Below are positions 15,914 through 24,429 of a DNA stretch of 64,000 bases, piece after piece. Under the pieces are notes generated by a model, which saw only the letters and a list, made by a program, of their open reading frames with translations, was not told where the DNA came from and ran no database searches. Both the position numbers and the translations under genes were made by a program. The stretch lies in NCBI RefSeq assembly GCF_014879975.1, contig NZ_CP062501.1:806001-870000 (forward strand), written 5' to 3'. Source of the stretch: Vibrio bathopelagicus (GTDB lineage: Bacteria > Pseudomonadota > Gammaproteobacteria > Enterobacterales > Vibrionaceae). How positions within the stretch are numbered: the first letter of the stretch is position 1; every line of letters begins with the position of its first letter.

Positions 15914-16312
15914 TTAGTTGGAAACGCTATAAGTGTCGTAGTCGCGTAGTAAGAATAGTGCGACACAAGCTGCAAGCATTGGCCAAGAGGCAAAGAATAG
16001 TAGGTTGTTGAACGGGTCCATGTACTTAGCGAAAGAGGCGAAGGTGGACCCTGCATGCAAAACTAAAACCGTGCCGTAGGTGTACTTCTTCCATATACCC
16101 ACAACGAATGCGCCTAAAAAGCCGAGCTGCGCGACACCCAGCGCCATCATCGCGTTGTCCGAGATGTCGATGCCATAAAAACCAGACAGTACTTTTGTCG
16201 CGTGTTCTGGCACCAGAATTTTATCCAATCCCCAGAACAAGAAGACGATAAAAATGCCGACTCTCAGCAGTAATAGGCTTGTCGCCAGTTTGGTTTGAAG
16301 TGTCTTTTCCAT
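15914..16312 (-). CDS. DoxX-like four-helix membrane protein
   Basis: 132 residues with four hydrophobic segments at about 12-32, 52-72, 77-95 and 102-122. It resembles the DoxX/DoxD-like small membrane family (LRVGIFIVFLFWGLDKILVP near the N-terminus). The frame is open to 16330, but the ATG at 16312 follows AAGGAATATC and is preferred. The role is not known; relatives are linked to quinone or redox processes in the inner membrane. A short decayed copy of its 3' end lies at 19214. Confidence 0.75.
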   Translation of the reverse strand: MEKTLQTKLATSLLLLRVGIFIVFLFWGLDKILVPEHATKVLSGFYGIDISDNAMMALGVAQLGFLGAFVVGIWKKYTYGTVLVLHAGSTFASFAKYMDPFNNLLFFASWPMLAACVALFLLRDYDTYSVSN

Positions 16313-16498
16313 GATATTCCTTTTATGCACTTAAGATACGATGACGTTAAATATTCATCAAAGGAGACCTATGGCTTTTGTGTTTTCTTTCGCGGCTTTT
16401 CAGTGACTTATGTAACAAGGAATGTCTGGTTAATCTTTGTTTATATAATATGTCGTTTTTTTTGATGTGGTATCATTCACGCAGTTAATTGTTAATGG

Positions 16499-16987
16499 AT
16501 GTATAACGTGAAAAAATACCTACTATTATCGCTTTCGGTTTTAATTTTGGCTGGTTGTGGAGCCCCTCGTTACACAGGGAGCGCGATTCCAGAACCTACG
16601 ACTGAAGTGGATGTTGTGATTGTTAAAGACGCTGAAACACGTGAAGGGTTTTTAAATACCATGGAAACATGGCTGCAAGATAACGATTATACCTACACCG
16701 TCGTACCAGATAAGTCGCAGCACGATCTTGATAAGCTAACATTGGAGTATGAAGGCCATTGGGGCTGGGACTTAGCGTTGTTCTTAAAGCAAGCGGAGAT
16801 CAATGCTTATCAGAACGGGCAAAGAGTCGGTGAAGTCGAGTTTAAAGTTCCATATACGGCGAACCCGAACAAGTTCGGTAATGCAACTAAGCGTATTGGT
16901 TTCATGATGGATACGGTATTTGGTAAGAAAACCGCTGAAGAAGCGACGAAAGCGGCCAATTCATCAAATTCAAAAGCGACGAACTAG
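16499..16987 (+). CDS. Lipoprotein resembling the Sbal_3080 family
   Basis: 162 residues. Type II signal peptide KKYLLLSLSVLILAGCGA with the lipid-attachment cysteine at residue 20. The mature protein has an N-terminal PRYTGSAIPEPTTEVDVVIV, a WLQDNDYTY stretch and a WGWDLALFLKQAEINAY segment, as in small Shewanella/Vibrio lipoproteins annotated as Sbal_3080. An in-frame GTG at 16508 is preceded by GGATG at a better distance than anything before the ATG and would remove three residues; it may be the true start. Function unknown, probably outer-membrane or periplasmic. Confidence 0.75.
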   Translation: MYNVKKYLLLSLSVLILAGCGAPRYTGSAIPEPTTEVDVVIVKDAETREGFLNTMETWLQDNDYTYTVVPDKSQHDLDKLTLEYEGHWGWDLALFLKQAEINAYQNGQRVGEVEFKVPYTANPNKFGNATKRIGFMMDTVFGKKTAEEATKAANSSNSKATN

Positions 16988-17050
16988 TCTAATTGGTGTA
17001 CTAGTTCATCCCTTTATTCACTTTCTATTTCTCTTTAAGCTTAGTTCGAA

Positions 17051-17090
17051 GAGACGAAGAGACGAAGAGACGAAGAGACGAAGAGACGAA
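17051..17090 (+). repeat. Tandem octamer array, five copies of GAGACGAA
   Basis: Five perfect head-to-tail copies of the 8-mer GAGACGAA, preceded by a partial copy TTCGAA. It lies in the intergenic region 63 bp after the lipoprotein stop codon, and no reading frame of interest uses it. Such arrays change copy number by slippage and could serve as a strain marker. Confidence 0.95.
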
Positions 17091-17091
17091 A

Positions 17092-17128
17092 ATGTGAAGC
17101 CGTCGCTTTTACCGTTACGGCTTCACAT
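17092..17128. repeat. Long intergenic hairpin next to the octamer array
   Basis: ATGTGAAGCCGT (17092-17103) and ACGGCTTCACAT (17117-17128) are perfect 12-bp arms around a 13-base loop. There is no T-run on either strand, so a standard terminator is unlikely. It may still end or stabilise transcripts from the lipoprotein gene. Confidence 0.6.
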
Positions 17129-17211
17129 CGTTCAGATTAATTAAAGCTCTTGTCTGAGGTGATACCTTACTAACCTCGCTTGGTATTCAGGCCTGGTATC
17201 AATAAACTTCG

Positions 17212-18060
17212 TTAGCTTTGCTTCTTTTCATTTCGAGCCAGCCAGATGAGCGGCAGTATGATCATCGCAGTGCCAATCGCCATTGCAATATCAGGCATTT
17301 CACCAAACCAGACCAACCCAACTCCCACCGCTCCGAGTAAGCCGCTGTATTCAGCACTGGCGATTTTATTGCTTTCTGCCGATCGGTAAGTGACTACACA
17401 TATCGCCGCGTAGATGAGGATAAAGCCGCTTGACCCTGCAGCAGTGATAAGTGGTGACCAATCCCATTCACGGCCTTCCCAAATGGCGAGTCCAAGTGAT
17501 GCCGGAACTCCTGCTAAATTGGTTAACAACAACGTTTGTGCCACGGTTTGGTGCTTCGGAAGTTTGCGAATTAACAAGTTATTACTGGCAATAGTTAACG
17601 CCACGATAAGCGCTGCAATGGCCGCCCAATCGATCTGTGTTGGACGAATGATGACCAGAACGCCCATGAAGCCGAATATTCCAGCAGCAATAGAGTAGCG
17701 ACTGAGTTGTTCTTTGAAAAATACCAAGGCTAAAGGCAGCATCATCAAAGGTGCGGCGTAGAAAATCGCGTTGGCGGTGGCCAATGGCATGGCATTGATG
17801 GCAAACACCATAAAAATTGCGCCCAGCAACCAGATATGCGCACGCAGAGCATGCCATTTCAGCCCGTCGGTGAAGCTCTTTTTACTCACACCAATACAAA
17901 AAGGCAGAAGGATCAACACGGCAGTTAGCTGTCTGAAGAAGACAAATTGAAACACAGCAGTGTCTTCACCCAAGGTTTTAATTAAGGCATCAGAGAAAAC
18001 CGCAATTAGATTGCCGACAATGAGTAAACTCATTGCCATTCCAACAGACATTGTAGGCAT
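17212..18060 (-). CDS. EamA/DMT-family inner-membrane exporter
   Basis: 282 residues with ten predicted membrane helices in two EamA repeats of five helices each. The second half begins near IIRPTQIDWAAI. The DMT feature of a kinked first helix, VGNLIAVFSDALIKTL, is visible. The frame is open to 18087, but AGGAGC lies 7 bp before the ATG at 18060. It is divergent from a LysR regulator that probably controls it. The substrate cannot be told; relatives export amino acids or metabolites. Confidence 0.85.
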   Translation of the reverse strand: MPTMSVGMAMSLLIVGNLIAVFSDALIKTLGEDTAVFQFVFFRQLTAVLILLPFCIGVSKKSFTDGLKWHALRAHIWLLGAIFMVFAINAMPLATANAIFYAAPLMMLPLALVFFKEQLSRYSIAAGIFGFMGVLVIIRPTQIDWAAIAALIVALTIASNNLLIRKLPKHQTVAQTLLLTNLAGVPASLGLAIWEGREWDWSPLITAAGSSGFILIYAAICVVTYRSAESNKIASAEYSGLLGAVGVGLVWFGEMPDIAMAIGTAMIILPLIWLARNEKKQS

Positions 18061-18198
18061 GAAGAAGCTCCTATCATTGACTGACACGTGTTCAGTGTGA
18101 GTTAAAAGAAAATGAAGAAATGTGATGGCGTAATCTTAATGCATAAAATCGTTTCATATATAATGATAAAAATTCACTTAGTATGAGCTGAGCTAATA

Positions 18199-19098
18199 AT
18201 GAAATTACCCCCTTTGAGATCAATACAATGTTTCGAATCGGTCGCTCGTTTAAATAGCTTTTCTCAGGCGGCTATCGCGCTTCATGTTACTCAAAGTGCG
18301 GTGAGTCATCAGGTTCGCTTGCTAGAGGAATACTTAGGTGAAACTTTGTTTGTGCGTCAGGGAAGGCGTTTATCGCTCACCCCGATAGGAGAGCGTTACT
18401 ACGAAGATGTGTCTCATTCATTGCAGAATATCGCTCAAGCCAGCTACCAAATCCGCGAAGGTGACAGTGGGAAAATTCGGATTGCAATGTACAGTTCTTT
18501 GGCGGTGAAATGGTTGGTGCCTAGGCTCGAAAACTTACGCCAACAGCATCCAGAAATCGATTTAACGTTAAGTATGGTAGCTGATGAGCCTGAGTTCTCG
18601 GATCAAGTAGCCGACTGCTTTATTACTGCCTACCCGCCAAAGAAAAACTACGTTAGTGACTTCCTATACAAAGAGCAGCTCTATCCGTTCTGTAGCCAAA
18701 AGGTGTGGCAGAGAATCGAAGATAAACCTTTGCCAGAGGCACTATGGGATCAGCAGTTACTTTCAGTAAGTTCAATCTTCAAGGACGGCGGTGAAGCGAA
18801 AGACTGGATTCAGTGGTGTGAACGTGGTGGTTTCAGCTTGCCAAAGGATGTGAAAATTAGCCAGTTCAGCCACATGGTACTGGCGGCCGAGGCCGTGAAA
18901 TATCATCAAGGTATCGCATTCCTGAACGATTACTTTCTTAACGACCAAGATCTTCAACAAAACTTGGTTCGTATCCCAATGCACGATTTGCCGACTGGCG
19001 ACAATATGTACTTTGTCTACAAAAAGTCGAGAGCTAAGCAGTTTGAAATCAAAACTTTAGGCCATTGGCTCAAACAGCAATGTTTTGATTATGAGTAA
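18199..19098 (+). CDS. LysR-family regulator, GcvA-like
   Basis: 299 residues. The N-terminal winged helix PPLRSIQCFESVARLNSFSQ then ALHVTQSAVSHQVRLLEEYL is the GcvA-type LysR DNA-binding domain (residues 4-62). The effector-binding domain starts at about residue 90. It is divergent from the EamA exporter with about 140 bp between their starts, so it probably controls that gene and itself. The start is the ATG that opens the conserved domain. The inducer is unknown. Confidence 0.88.
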   Translation: MKLPPLRSIQCFESVARLNSFSQAAIALHVTQSAVSHQVRLLEEYLGETLFVRQGRRLSLTPIGERYYEDVSHSLQNIAQASYQIREGDSGKIRIAMYSSLAVKWLVPRLENLRQQHPEIDLTLSMVADEPEFSDQVADCFITAYPPKKNYVSDFLYKEQLYPFCSQKVWQRIEDKPLPEALWDQQLLSVSSIFKDGGEAKDWIQWCERGGFSLPKDVKISQFSHMVLAAEAVKYHQGIAFLNDYFLNDQDLQQNLVRIPMHDLPTGDNMYFVYKKSRAKQFEIKTLGHWLKQQCFDYE

Positions 19099-19150
19099 AC
19101 AGTGAAGTGTAGCGTTGAAGAAAACCAGCTCACTTTATTAGAGATTAGAG

Positions 19151-19186
19151 ATGCGTGTTATTTAGATAACACGCATTTTGTATTTT
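19151..19186 (+). terminator. Rho-independent terminator of the LysR gene
   Basis: ATGCGTGTTA (19151-19160) pairs with TAACACGCAT (19167-19176) across a 6-base loop, followed by TTTGTATTTT. It lies about 50 bp after the stop codon. Confidence 0.88.
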
Positions 19187-19213
19187 AGGGGCGTGAACAA
19201 CGCGCTTATACTC

Positions 19214-19275
19214 GTTGGAAACGCTGTGAGCGTCGTAACTCAAAGTAAAAAGAGTGTAACGCAGGCTGCCATCAA
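19214..19275 (-). pseudogene. Decayed 3' fragment of a DoxX-like gene
   Basis: GTTGGAAACGCT followed by GTGAGCGTCGTA copies the 3' end of the DoxX-like gene at 15917 onward, with scattered changes and a one-base deletion. On the minus strand it would encode LMAACVTLFLL and then, after the frame change, SYDAHSVSN, against LAACVALFLLRDYDTYSVSN in the intact gene. Only about 60 bp remain, between the LysR terminator and the EAL gene. It is read as a paralogue lost by deletion, not as a working gene. Confidence 0.55.
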
Positions 19276-19296
19276 TGAACCTGCTTACACTTATTT

Positions 19297-20898
19297 CTAT
19301 TCTGGTATTGAGGTGGATAAGATTTGATCGCTATGGTTCGTGGTCATGTGCTGCTGTCTGAGTAAGCTGATCGTCAGGTTTATCGGCATTGGCTTATAAA
19401 AATAGAAGCCTTGGATATAGTCCACGCCCAGTTTAGATAAGATGTTCACTTGGGATTCGTACTCAACCCCTTCAACGATTACCTGCATGCCTAGGGTACG
19501 TGACAACTGAAGCATTGATTCGAGTAAAGGGATACCAAGGCTCGATTCGTCCGAAATGTTTTTCACAAAAACGCGATCGATTTTGAGAATGCTGAACGGG
19601 AACTGTCTTACAAAGTCTAATCCCGCATAGCCAGTACCAAAGTCATCAATCGCGACTCTCACGCCTAAGTTAGCGAGCTTGGTTAAGTTGTTTTTGATTT
19701 TGACCATATCCGCATCAGAACACTCACCATCCTCAGTGACTTCAAAAACCACCTGTTTGAGAATATCTGGGTTCTTCTTATAGATGCTAATGACTTTGTT
19801 GGCGAAGTTACTGTTGGAGACAACGTTTCGGCTGATATTGACGCTAATGTATTTTGACTCAAACACCTCGCGGTGATTCTTCATCGTGTACAACACTTCA
19901 CGCAGCACAAAGTAGGTCAGGTCTTCAATCAACCCCAGGCTTTCTGCCAGAGGAATGAAGATGGCAGGGGACACATTGCCTTCAATTGGGTCGTTCCACC
20001 TGAGCAGCGACTCACAGCCTACGATTTCCGTTGTGTTTCGGTTGACGATAGGTTGCATGTGAACATGTAGATGTTTGTTTTTGAGTGCGCTAGACAGCGA
20101 GTACTCTAAGCTACGTTGGCTCTGTTTTTTATGTTTGATAGAAAGGAGAATAATGGTGGTAATTCCTGCCATCAAAAAGCCAAACCACAAATAACTTAAC
20201 ATGAAGTTCAAATAATACTGGTACCCAATGTATGACGTGATGGTGAGTGGGTAGATGTTCGATTGTATTCGCACTTTGGCGATGGATGGGCCGATATCAG
20301 ATGGGTGGATATCTCTTTTGATCACCTCAACTTTGGCCTGAATTCCATGGTTGTTAAGGTTCGTCTCGACTGTGTCATAGATGAAATGTGGTGGAATCAT
20401 CAGGCTAACTCCCGCATCGTCCTTATTCGAGAACATAAGCATGATGGATTGCACTTGAGTGATCGCTGAATTTGAATACGACAAGGTTGTTAAGTTAGGG
20501 TCGTCATTGAGTCTTTGTCTGATGGTGCTGTACAGGCGAAACGATACGTCGCCATCGGTAGTCGAGCAGTAAAAACGGTCGTCTTTATTGAATACCGCCG
20601 CTTCTTTTACCCAATCGGCATCAAAAACAGTTTGGCGGAGCTGCCTAACCATTGAGTCGCAAGTGTGGCTCGGTGTGATGCCTGATAAAAAAAGGTCAAA
20701 CCTTGATTGGATGCTCTCAAGCCTTGTTTCGACGAGTCTCGATGTGTCTTCGGTTAAATTCTGGTAATGAGACGGTGTAAAAGGGATAAGCAATGCCATA
20801 GAAAAAAAGAAAGAAATGGCAAAGTAGAACGAAGTCTTGGCAAAATGTTGGTACTTGATATCCATAGTTGGAGAAGCGTTACCGATTTGGGTGAGCAT
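19297..20898 (-). CDS. CSS-motif / EAL c-di-GMP phosphodiesterase
   Basis: 533 residues. Helix 1 (about 24-43), a periplasmic CSS-type sensor domain (about 44-230) with cysteines in HTCDSMV and RFYCSTTDG, helix 2 (about 230-252), then a cytoplasmic EAL domain (about 270-520). The EAL catalytic residues are present: CESLLRW (about 295, Ala to Ser in the motif), SVNISR, FEVTED, DDFGTGYAG (about 414), KIDRVF (about 437) and VEGVEYE (about 475). It should therefore hydrolyse c-di-GMP, controlled in such proteins by periplasmic redox state of the cysteines. A second in-frame ATG at 20865 is possible; neither start has a good Shine-Dalgarno sequence. It is a single gene without a GGDEF partner nearby. 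Confidence 0.9.
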   Translation of the reverse strand: MLTQIGNASPTMDIKYQHFAKTSFYFAISFFFSMALLIPFTPSHYQNLTEDTSRLVETRLESIQSRFDLFLSGITPSHTCDSMVRQLRQTVFDADWVKEAAVFNKDDRFYCSTTDGDVSFRLYSTIRQRLNDDPNLTTLSYSNSAITQVQSIMLMFSNKDDAGVSLMIPPHFIYDTVETNLNNHGIQAKVEVIKRDIHPSDIGPSIAKVRIQSNIYPLTITSYIGYQYYLNFMLSYLWFGFLMAGITTIILLSIKHKKQSQRSLEYSLSSALKNKHLHVHMQPIVNRNTTEIVGCESLLRWNDPIEGNVSPAIFIPLAESLGLIEDLTYFVLREVLYTMKNHREVFESKYISVNISRNVVSNSNFANKVISIYKKNPDILKQVVFEVTEDGECSDADMVKIKNNLTKLANLGVRVAIDDFGTGYAGLDFVRQFPFSILKIDRVFVKNISDESSLGIPLLESMLQLSRTLGMQVIVEGVEYESQVNILSKLGVDYIQGFYFYKPMPINLTISLLRQQHMTTNHSDQILSTSIPE

Positions 20899-21162
20899 TC
20901 GAGTTAATTTATAAATTTAACGATAGCGATGCAAGGCAATGCATAAATAGTGTGAATGTGCGCACGTGTTATTGATTGAAATAGAGTGTTTTATCGTCTT
21001 ACTATAAAAATCAGAACGTTAGATATGCTTCCAAGGTTGAGAACGTCGTTTTTTTGTTCAGCACTTTTGCGTTTTTTGATGAAGCGGATTGTTGCCGGTT
21101 TTTTATCATCAAATTGAGATCTGTAATTTTTGAAATAATGCGAGTGGGTGGATTTGAGCGTA

Positions 21163-21825
21163 ATGATAAAAAATATGATTTGGATGTTGGTGCGTGTGTT
21201 CATCGCGTTTTTGATGATAGGTCCTACCTACGCGATCTTTATCTTGTCTAATTCCGCAACACCTCGTCTTTTTGAGACCAAACCAGAAGTGTTAGCTTGG
21301 CTTTCGTGCTTCCTTCTTGTGATTGGTTATGTACTGATCAGGTTTTCTAAAACGAGGTATGTGGGAAAATTACTATCGCTTGGTGTATTGGGGGCGGTAG
21401 TGTTAATCATGTATGTCGATGAGCGTTATCGGATTTTTGAAGTCAGTGTTCACGCATGGAGCTTATTTTTAGCCGCTCTGTATTTGATTATGCTTTTGTA
21501 TTTCATTTTCCCGGTTAAGCAACTTAACCCGCTACTGAGTTTAGTACCTGTCGCCGGCGTGTCGTGGTTTTTAGTTTGGGCCTTAGTAAGCCCAATAAAT
21601 GTAACGTATGAGTTGATTAGCAATAAAACAACAATTTCAATAGCGAACTATCAAAAGGTAATCGACTTGCTACCTGAGTTGTACCTAGATGGTTTCCAGT
21701 CAGGTTTGTTTTCCATGCTTCTTGTTCTGTGGTTATATGCTTTCGTCATCTTGTGTCATAACCCTAAACGCAGTTATCAACAATTGGCGTCTCATGTCGT
21801 TAAGATTCGCAACGCTTGGCATTAA
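21163..21825 (+). CDS. Uncharacterised inner-membrane protein, six or seven helices
   Basis: 220 residues, mostly membrane: hydrophobic segments at about 4-26, 42-60, 68-86, 92-118, 125-145 and 188-208. A loop of about 40 residues with NVTYELISNKTTISIANYQK lies before the last helix. No known family is recognised. A GTG at 21148 is in frame, but the ATG at 21163 leaves a natural start before helix 1. An LprI-like gene follows 39 bp later and may be co-transcribed. Function unknown. Confidence 0.65.
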   Translation: MIKNMIWMLVRVFIAFLMIGPTYAIFILSNSATPRLFETKPEVLAWLSCFLLVIGYVLIRFSKTRYVGKLLSLGVLGAVVLIMYVDERYRIFEVSVHAWSLFLAALYLIMLLYFIFPVKQLNPLLSLVPVAGVSWFLVWALVSPINVTYELISNKTTISIANYQKVIDLLPELYLDGFQSGLFSMLLVLWLYAFVILCHNPKRSYQQLASHVVKIRNAWH

Positions 21826-21864
21826 TAGGGCGCATACACGTGCTTTTGAATTAGGGGAACAATA

Positions 21865-22308
21865 ATGAAAAAGGTTTTAACGGTCGTGTTATTAACGTGT
21901 TTATCTTTGCTAGCATCAGCATCAGCATCAGCATCCGATGATGCTATCGATTGTGAGAATGCGATGAATACCATAGAGATCAATCAATGTGCGTCGATCG
22001 AGTTGGAAACTGCACAAGTGGAACTTGATCAATACCTTGAAGCGAGCTTTGAACACAATGCATATGATGCGGAGCTAGTCAGTTCAATTAGGGTGGCTCA
22101 AGACAGTTGGCAAGCTTACATGACAGCACATTGTGACTCGGTGTATACCCAATGGCGTGATGGCTCCATTCGAGGGGTTATGGCGCTGTCTTGCAAGACG
22201 AAGTTAACCAAACAACGTACACATGAGGTGTGGGGGAACTTCTTAACTTACATGGATAGTACACCGCCAGTTTTGCCAGAACCAAAGCTTAATAGAAGCC
22301 AGTATTAG
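21865..22308 (+). CDS. Periplasmic LprI/DUF1311-like protein
   Basis: 147 residues. Sec signal peptide MKKVLTVVLLTCLSLLASAS, then a DUF1311/LprI-type domain with four cysteines (C30, C42, C90 and C108 or nearby) and the family pattern DCENAMNTIEINQCASIELE followed by QDSWQAYMTAHCDSVY. Relatives include lysozyme inhibitors, but most members have no proven role. The RBS AGGGGAAC is well placed. The signal-peptide end is coded by four AGCATC hexamers in a row. It may be co-transcribed with the membrane protein upstream. Confidence 0.8.
   Translation: MKKVLTVVLLTCLSLLASASASASDDAIDCENAMNTIEINQCASIELETAQVELDQYLEASFEHNAYDAELVSSIRVAQDSWQAYMTAHCDSVYTQWRDGSIRGVMALSCKTKLTKQRTHEVWGNFLTYMDSTPPVLPEPKLNRSQY
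21912..21935 (+). repeat. Four AGCATC hexamers inside the LprI-like signal peptide
   Basis: Four perfect in-frame hexamer copies code for alternating Ala-Ser at the end of the signal peptide. Copy changes would lengthen or shorten the cleavage region by two residues without a frameshift. Confidence 0.9.
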
Positions 22309-22453
22309 AAAAGAATTAGAAGGCAATAGAATAGATGAATCTCAATGCAGACTAGAGTGTGCGCTTGCTTCAACCATTGGGCTTCGAATAAGAAAGCGAT
22401 AGGGGATTGTCTTACTCTGTCGCGCATAAGTGTTACCGAGTAAGGATTCGATT

Positions 22454-23245
22454 TTGAATAATGTCAGCGTCACTCTCGTTCAGCTTAAAGTTGAATACAA
22501 AAACAAACAAAAGAACGTCGCTTTAGTCACTGAGCTTTTAGAAGCCGAGGCGTCAGTCGGTGATATCACTTTGCTTCCAGAACTGTTCTCTACTGGATAT
22601 ATTTTTAACGATGCCGCAGAAATTCATGAACTGAGCGAAGACTTTAACAACAGCTCTACCATTGATTCGTTAACCCTGCTCGCTGAGAGATATCAAACTT
22701 TGATTGTTGCAGGTGTTGCCGAGAAAGATGAAGGTGAGTATTACAACAGTGTCGTTGTTGTTGATGCTTCTGGCTTACGCCACAAGTATCGAAAAATCAG
22801 CCAAACGAAATTCGATAAACAGTATTTCTCGAGAGGGGATGAACTACTGACATTCGACTATAAAGGTTTGAAGTTTGGTGTCGCGATTTGCTTCGATATT
22901 TGGTTCCCAGAGATCATGAGAGCGTATCGGTCGGTAGATGTTATCCTTCATCCTGCGAACTTTGGTGGTCATCATAGCTTCGCTGTCGCTCAAGCTAGGG
23001 CTTTGGAGGAAGGGTGCCATATCGTGACTTGCAACCGTGTAGGGCAAGATGTGGTTGATGCCTTTACCGCGACGTATTGTGGCGGTAGCAGAACCTACTC
23101 ACCAAAGGGAGACTTGGTGCTTCAATGTTCGGATAAACAGTCGGTTGAAACAGTGAGCATTCAAGACCTGTCTCTTGCTCCTCAATATAACGGCGTTGAT
23201 GTGTTAGACGAAATAGAGCAGATAACGTCTGTGTTGAGTCGTTAG
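22454..23245 (+). CDS. Nitrilase-superfamily (carbon-nitrogen hydrolase) enzyme
   Basis: 263 residues. The Glu-Lys-Cys catalytic triad is visible: Glu in LLPELFSTGY (about residue 43), Lys in RHKYRKISQTKF (about 114) and Cys in VAICFDIWFPEIM (about 147). It is cytoplasmic and probably cleaves an amide such as an omega-amidase or N-carbamoyl substrate; the exact substrate is unknown. The frame opens with a GTG at 22430, but AAGGA lies 7 bp before a TTG at 22454, which puts the family N-terminus in place. A strong terminator follows. It is a single-gene transcription unit. Confidence 0.85.
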   Translation: MNNVSVTLVQLKVEYKNKQKNVALVTELLEAEASVGDITLLPELFSTGYIFNDAAEIHELSEDFNNSSTIDSLTLLAERYQTLIVAGVAEKDEGEYYNSVVVVDASGLRHKYRKISQTKFDKQYFSRGDELLTFDYKGLKFGVAICFDIWFPEIMRAYRSVDVILHPANFGGHHSFAVAQARALEEGCHIVTCNRVGQDVVDAFTATYCGGSRTYSPKGDLVLQCSDKQSVETVSIQDLSLAPQYNGVDVLDEIEQITSVLSR

Positions 23246-23261
23246 AATGGCGTAGGATCGA

Positions 23262-23300
23262 AAAGGGGCAAGGTTAGATAACCTTGCCCCTTTGTTGTTT
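23262..23300. terminator. Strong terminator between the nitrilase gene and rbsR
   Basis: AAAGGGGCAAGGTTA (23262-23276) and TAACCTTGCCCCTTT (23279-23293) are perfect 15-bp arms, followed by TTGTTGTTTT on the plus strand and preceded by an A-run. It can stop both the rightward nitrilase transcript and the leftward rbs transcript. Confidence 0.92.
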
Positions 23301-23332
23301 TAGTCTACTGCTTTGGTCTGTTGGAAAGAGCG

Positions 23333-24334
23333 TTATATTGCTTTTACGCTGCTTCGTTCAACTAACGTTGGTTCCAGTTCAACAACCTGCGGATACGCAT
23401 CAGGTGTTTTGAGCCGGTTTAATAGAGTATCTACAGCAGCTTTGCCCAAACGATGTTTTGGTTGGTGGACTGTGCTTAGCGCAGGGGTCATGTACTTTGA
23501 CAAATGAATGTCATCGTAGCCAATGATAGAAAGATCGTTTGGAATCGATGTGCCATCTTGCGCAGCAGCGTGAATCACACCCATGGCCATCATGTCATTA
23601 CTCACAAACAGTGCCGATGGCATTTCACCACGAGCTTTTAGTGCTTGGTAGGAGTCAAAACCGCCATCACACTCGAAGTTTGATTCAACAATCCACTTAG
23701 GGTTTATTTCTAGTTTTGCTTCTTCCATTGCTTGCTTGAAGCCTAAGTAACGGGAAGATGCTTGATTTCGGTGAAGTGGGCCCGTGATACAACCAATGTT
23801 CGAGTGACCATTATCGATCAAGTGTTTGGTTGCCATGTAGCCGCCTTGATGCGAGTTATCTTGGATCTTGTCGCTGGCGAACAACATTGGGCCCCAGTCC
23901 ATAACAACGATAGGTAATTCTGGGTAGCGTTCAAATACATCAATGTGCTCGCCTTCAAGGGTTGAACACATCAGCATTAAGCCATCGACACGCTTTTGAA
24001 GCAAAGTATCGATAGATGATTTCATGCGCTCGCTGTCGCCTTCGGTGTTACATAAGATGAGGTTGTAGCCTTTCTCATAACAACGACGTTCAACACCTTT
24101 CACCACTTCGCCAAAGAATGGGTTAGTAGATGTAGTAACCAGCATACCCAAGGTTTTGGTTTGCTTCATTTTCAAGCTACGAGCTAATGCAGAAGGCGCA
24201 TAGTTGAGTTCTTTAGCCGCACTGTTAACACGCTCAGCTATCTCTTCACTGACAAAACGTGACTTGTTGATCACATGGCTAACGGTTGAAGTTGAAACCT
24301 TTGCGAGCCGAGCGACGTCTTTCATTGTTGCCAT
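23333..24334 (-). CDS. rbsR: RbsR, LacI-family ribose repressor
   Basis: 333 residues, the usual RbsR length. Helix-turn-helix MATMKDVARLAKVSTSTVSH, hinge, then a ribose-binding-protein-like effector domain with TSTNPFFGEVVKGVE and VIGYDDIHLSKYMTPAL. It is the last gene of rbsDACBKR, as in other vibrios and E. coli. It should bind the two identical ATCGAAACGTTTCGAT palindromes before rbsD and be released by ribose. It is about 95 bp after rbsK, room for some independent expression. Confidence 0.92.
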   Translation of the reverse strand: MATMKDVARLAKVSTSTVSHVINKSRFVSEEIAERVNSAAKELNYAPSALARSLKMKQTKTLGMLVTTSTNPFFGEVVKGVERRCYEKGYNLILCNTEGDSERMKSSIDTLLQKRVDGLMLMCSTLEGEHIDVFERYPELPIVVMDWGPMLFASDKIQDNSHQGGYMATKHLIDNGHSNIGCITGPLHRNQASSRYLGFKQAMEEAKLEINPKWIVESNFECDGGFDSYQALKARGEMPSALFVSNDMMAMGVIHAAAQDGTSIPNDLSIIGYDDIHLSKYMTPALSTVHQPKHRLGKAAVDTLLNRLKTPDAYPQVVELEPTLVERSSVKAI

Positions 24335-24429
24335 AAAAAATCCTTGTGGGAGTAACTTGCCACGTTGCGCGATATTCTGCCTGAAAACAGGGGCTTATGC
24401 TTACTTATTTATAGTTTGAAAGCTAACGA

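Noticed and set aside
17051..17090. CRISPR-like repeat
   Set aside because: The units are only 8 bp, directly adjacent and without spacers; it is a simple tandem repeat.
22430..22453. GTG start of the nitrilase-family gene at 22430
   Set aside because: The ribosome binding site AAGGA lies after this GTG and 7 bp before the TTG at 22454, which also matches the family N-terminus.
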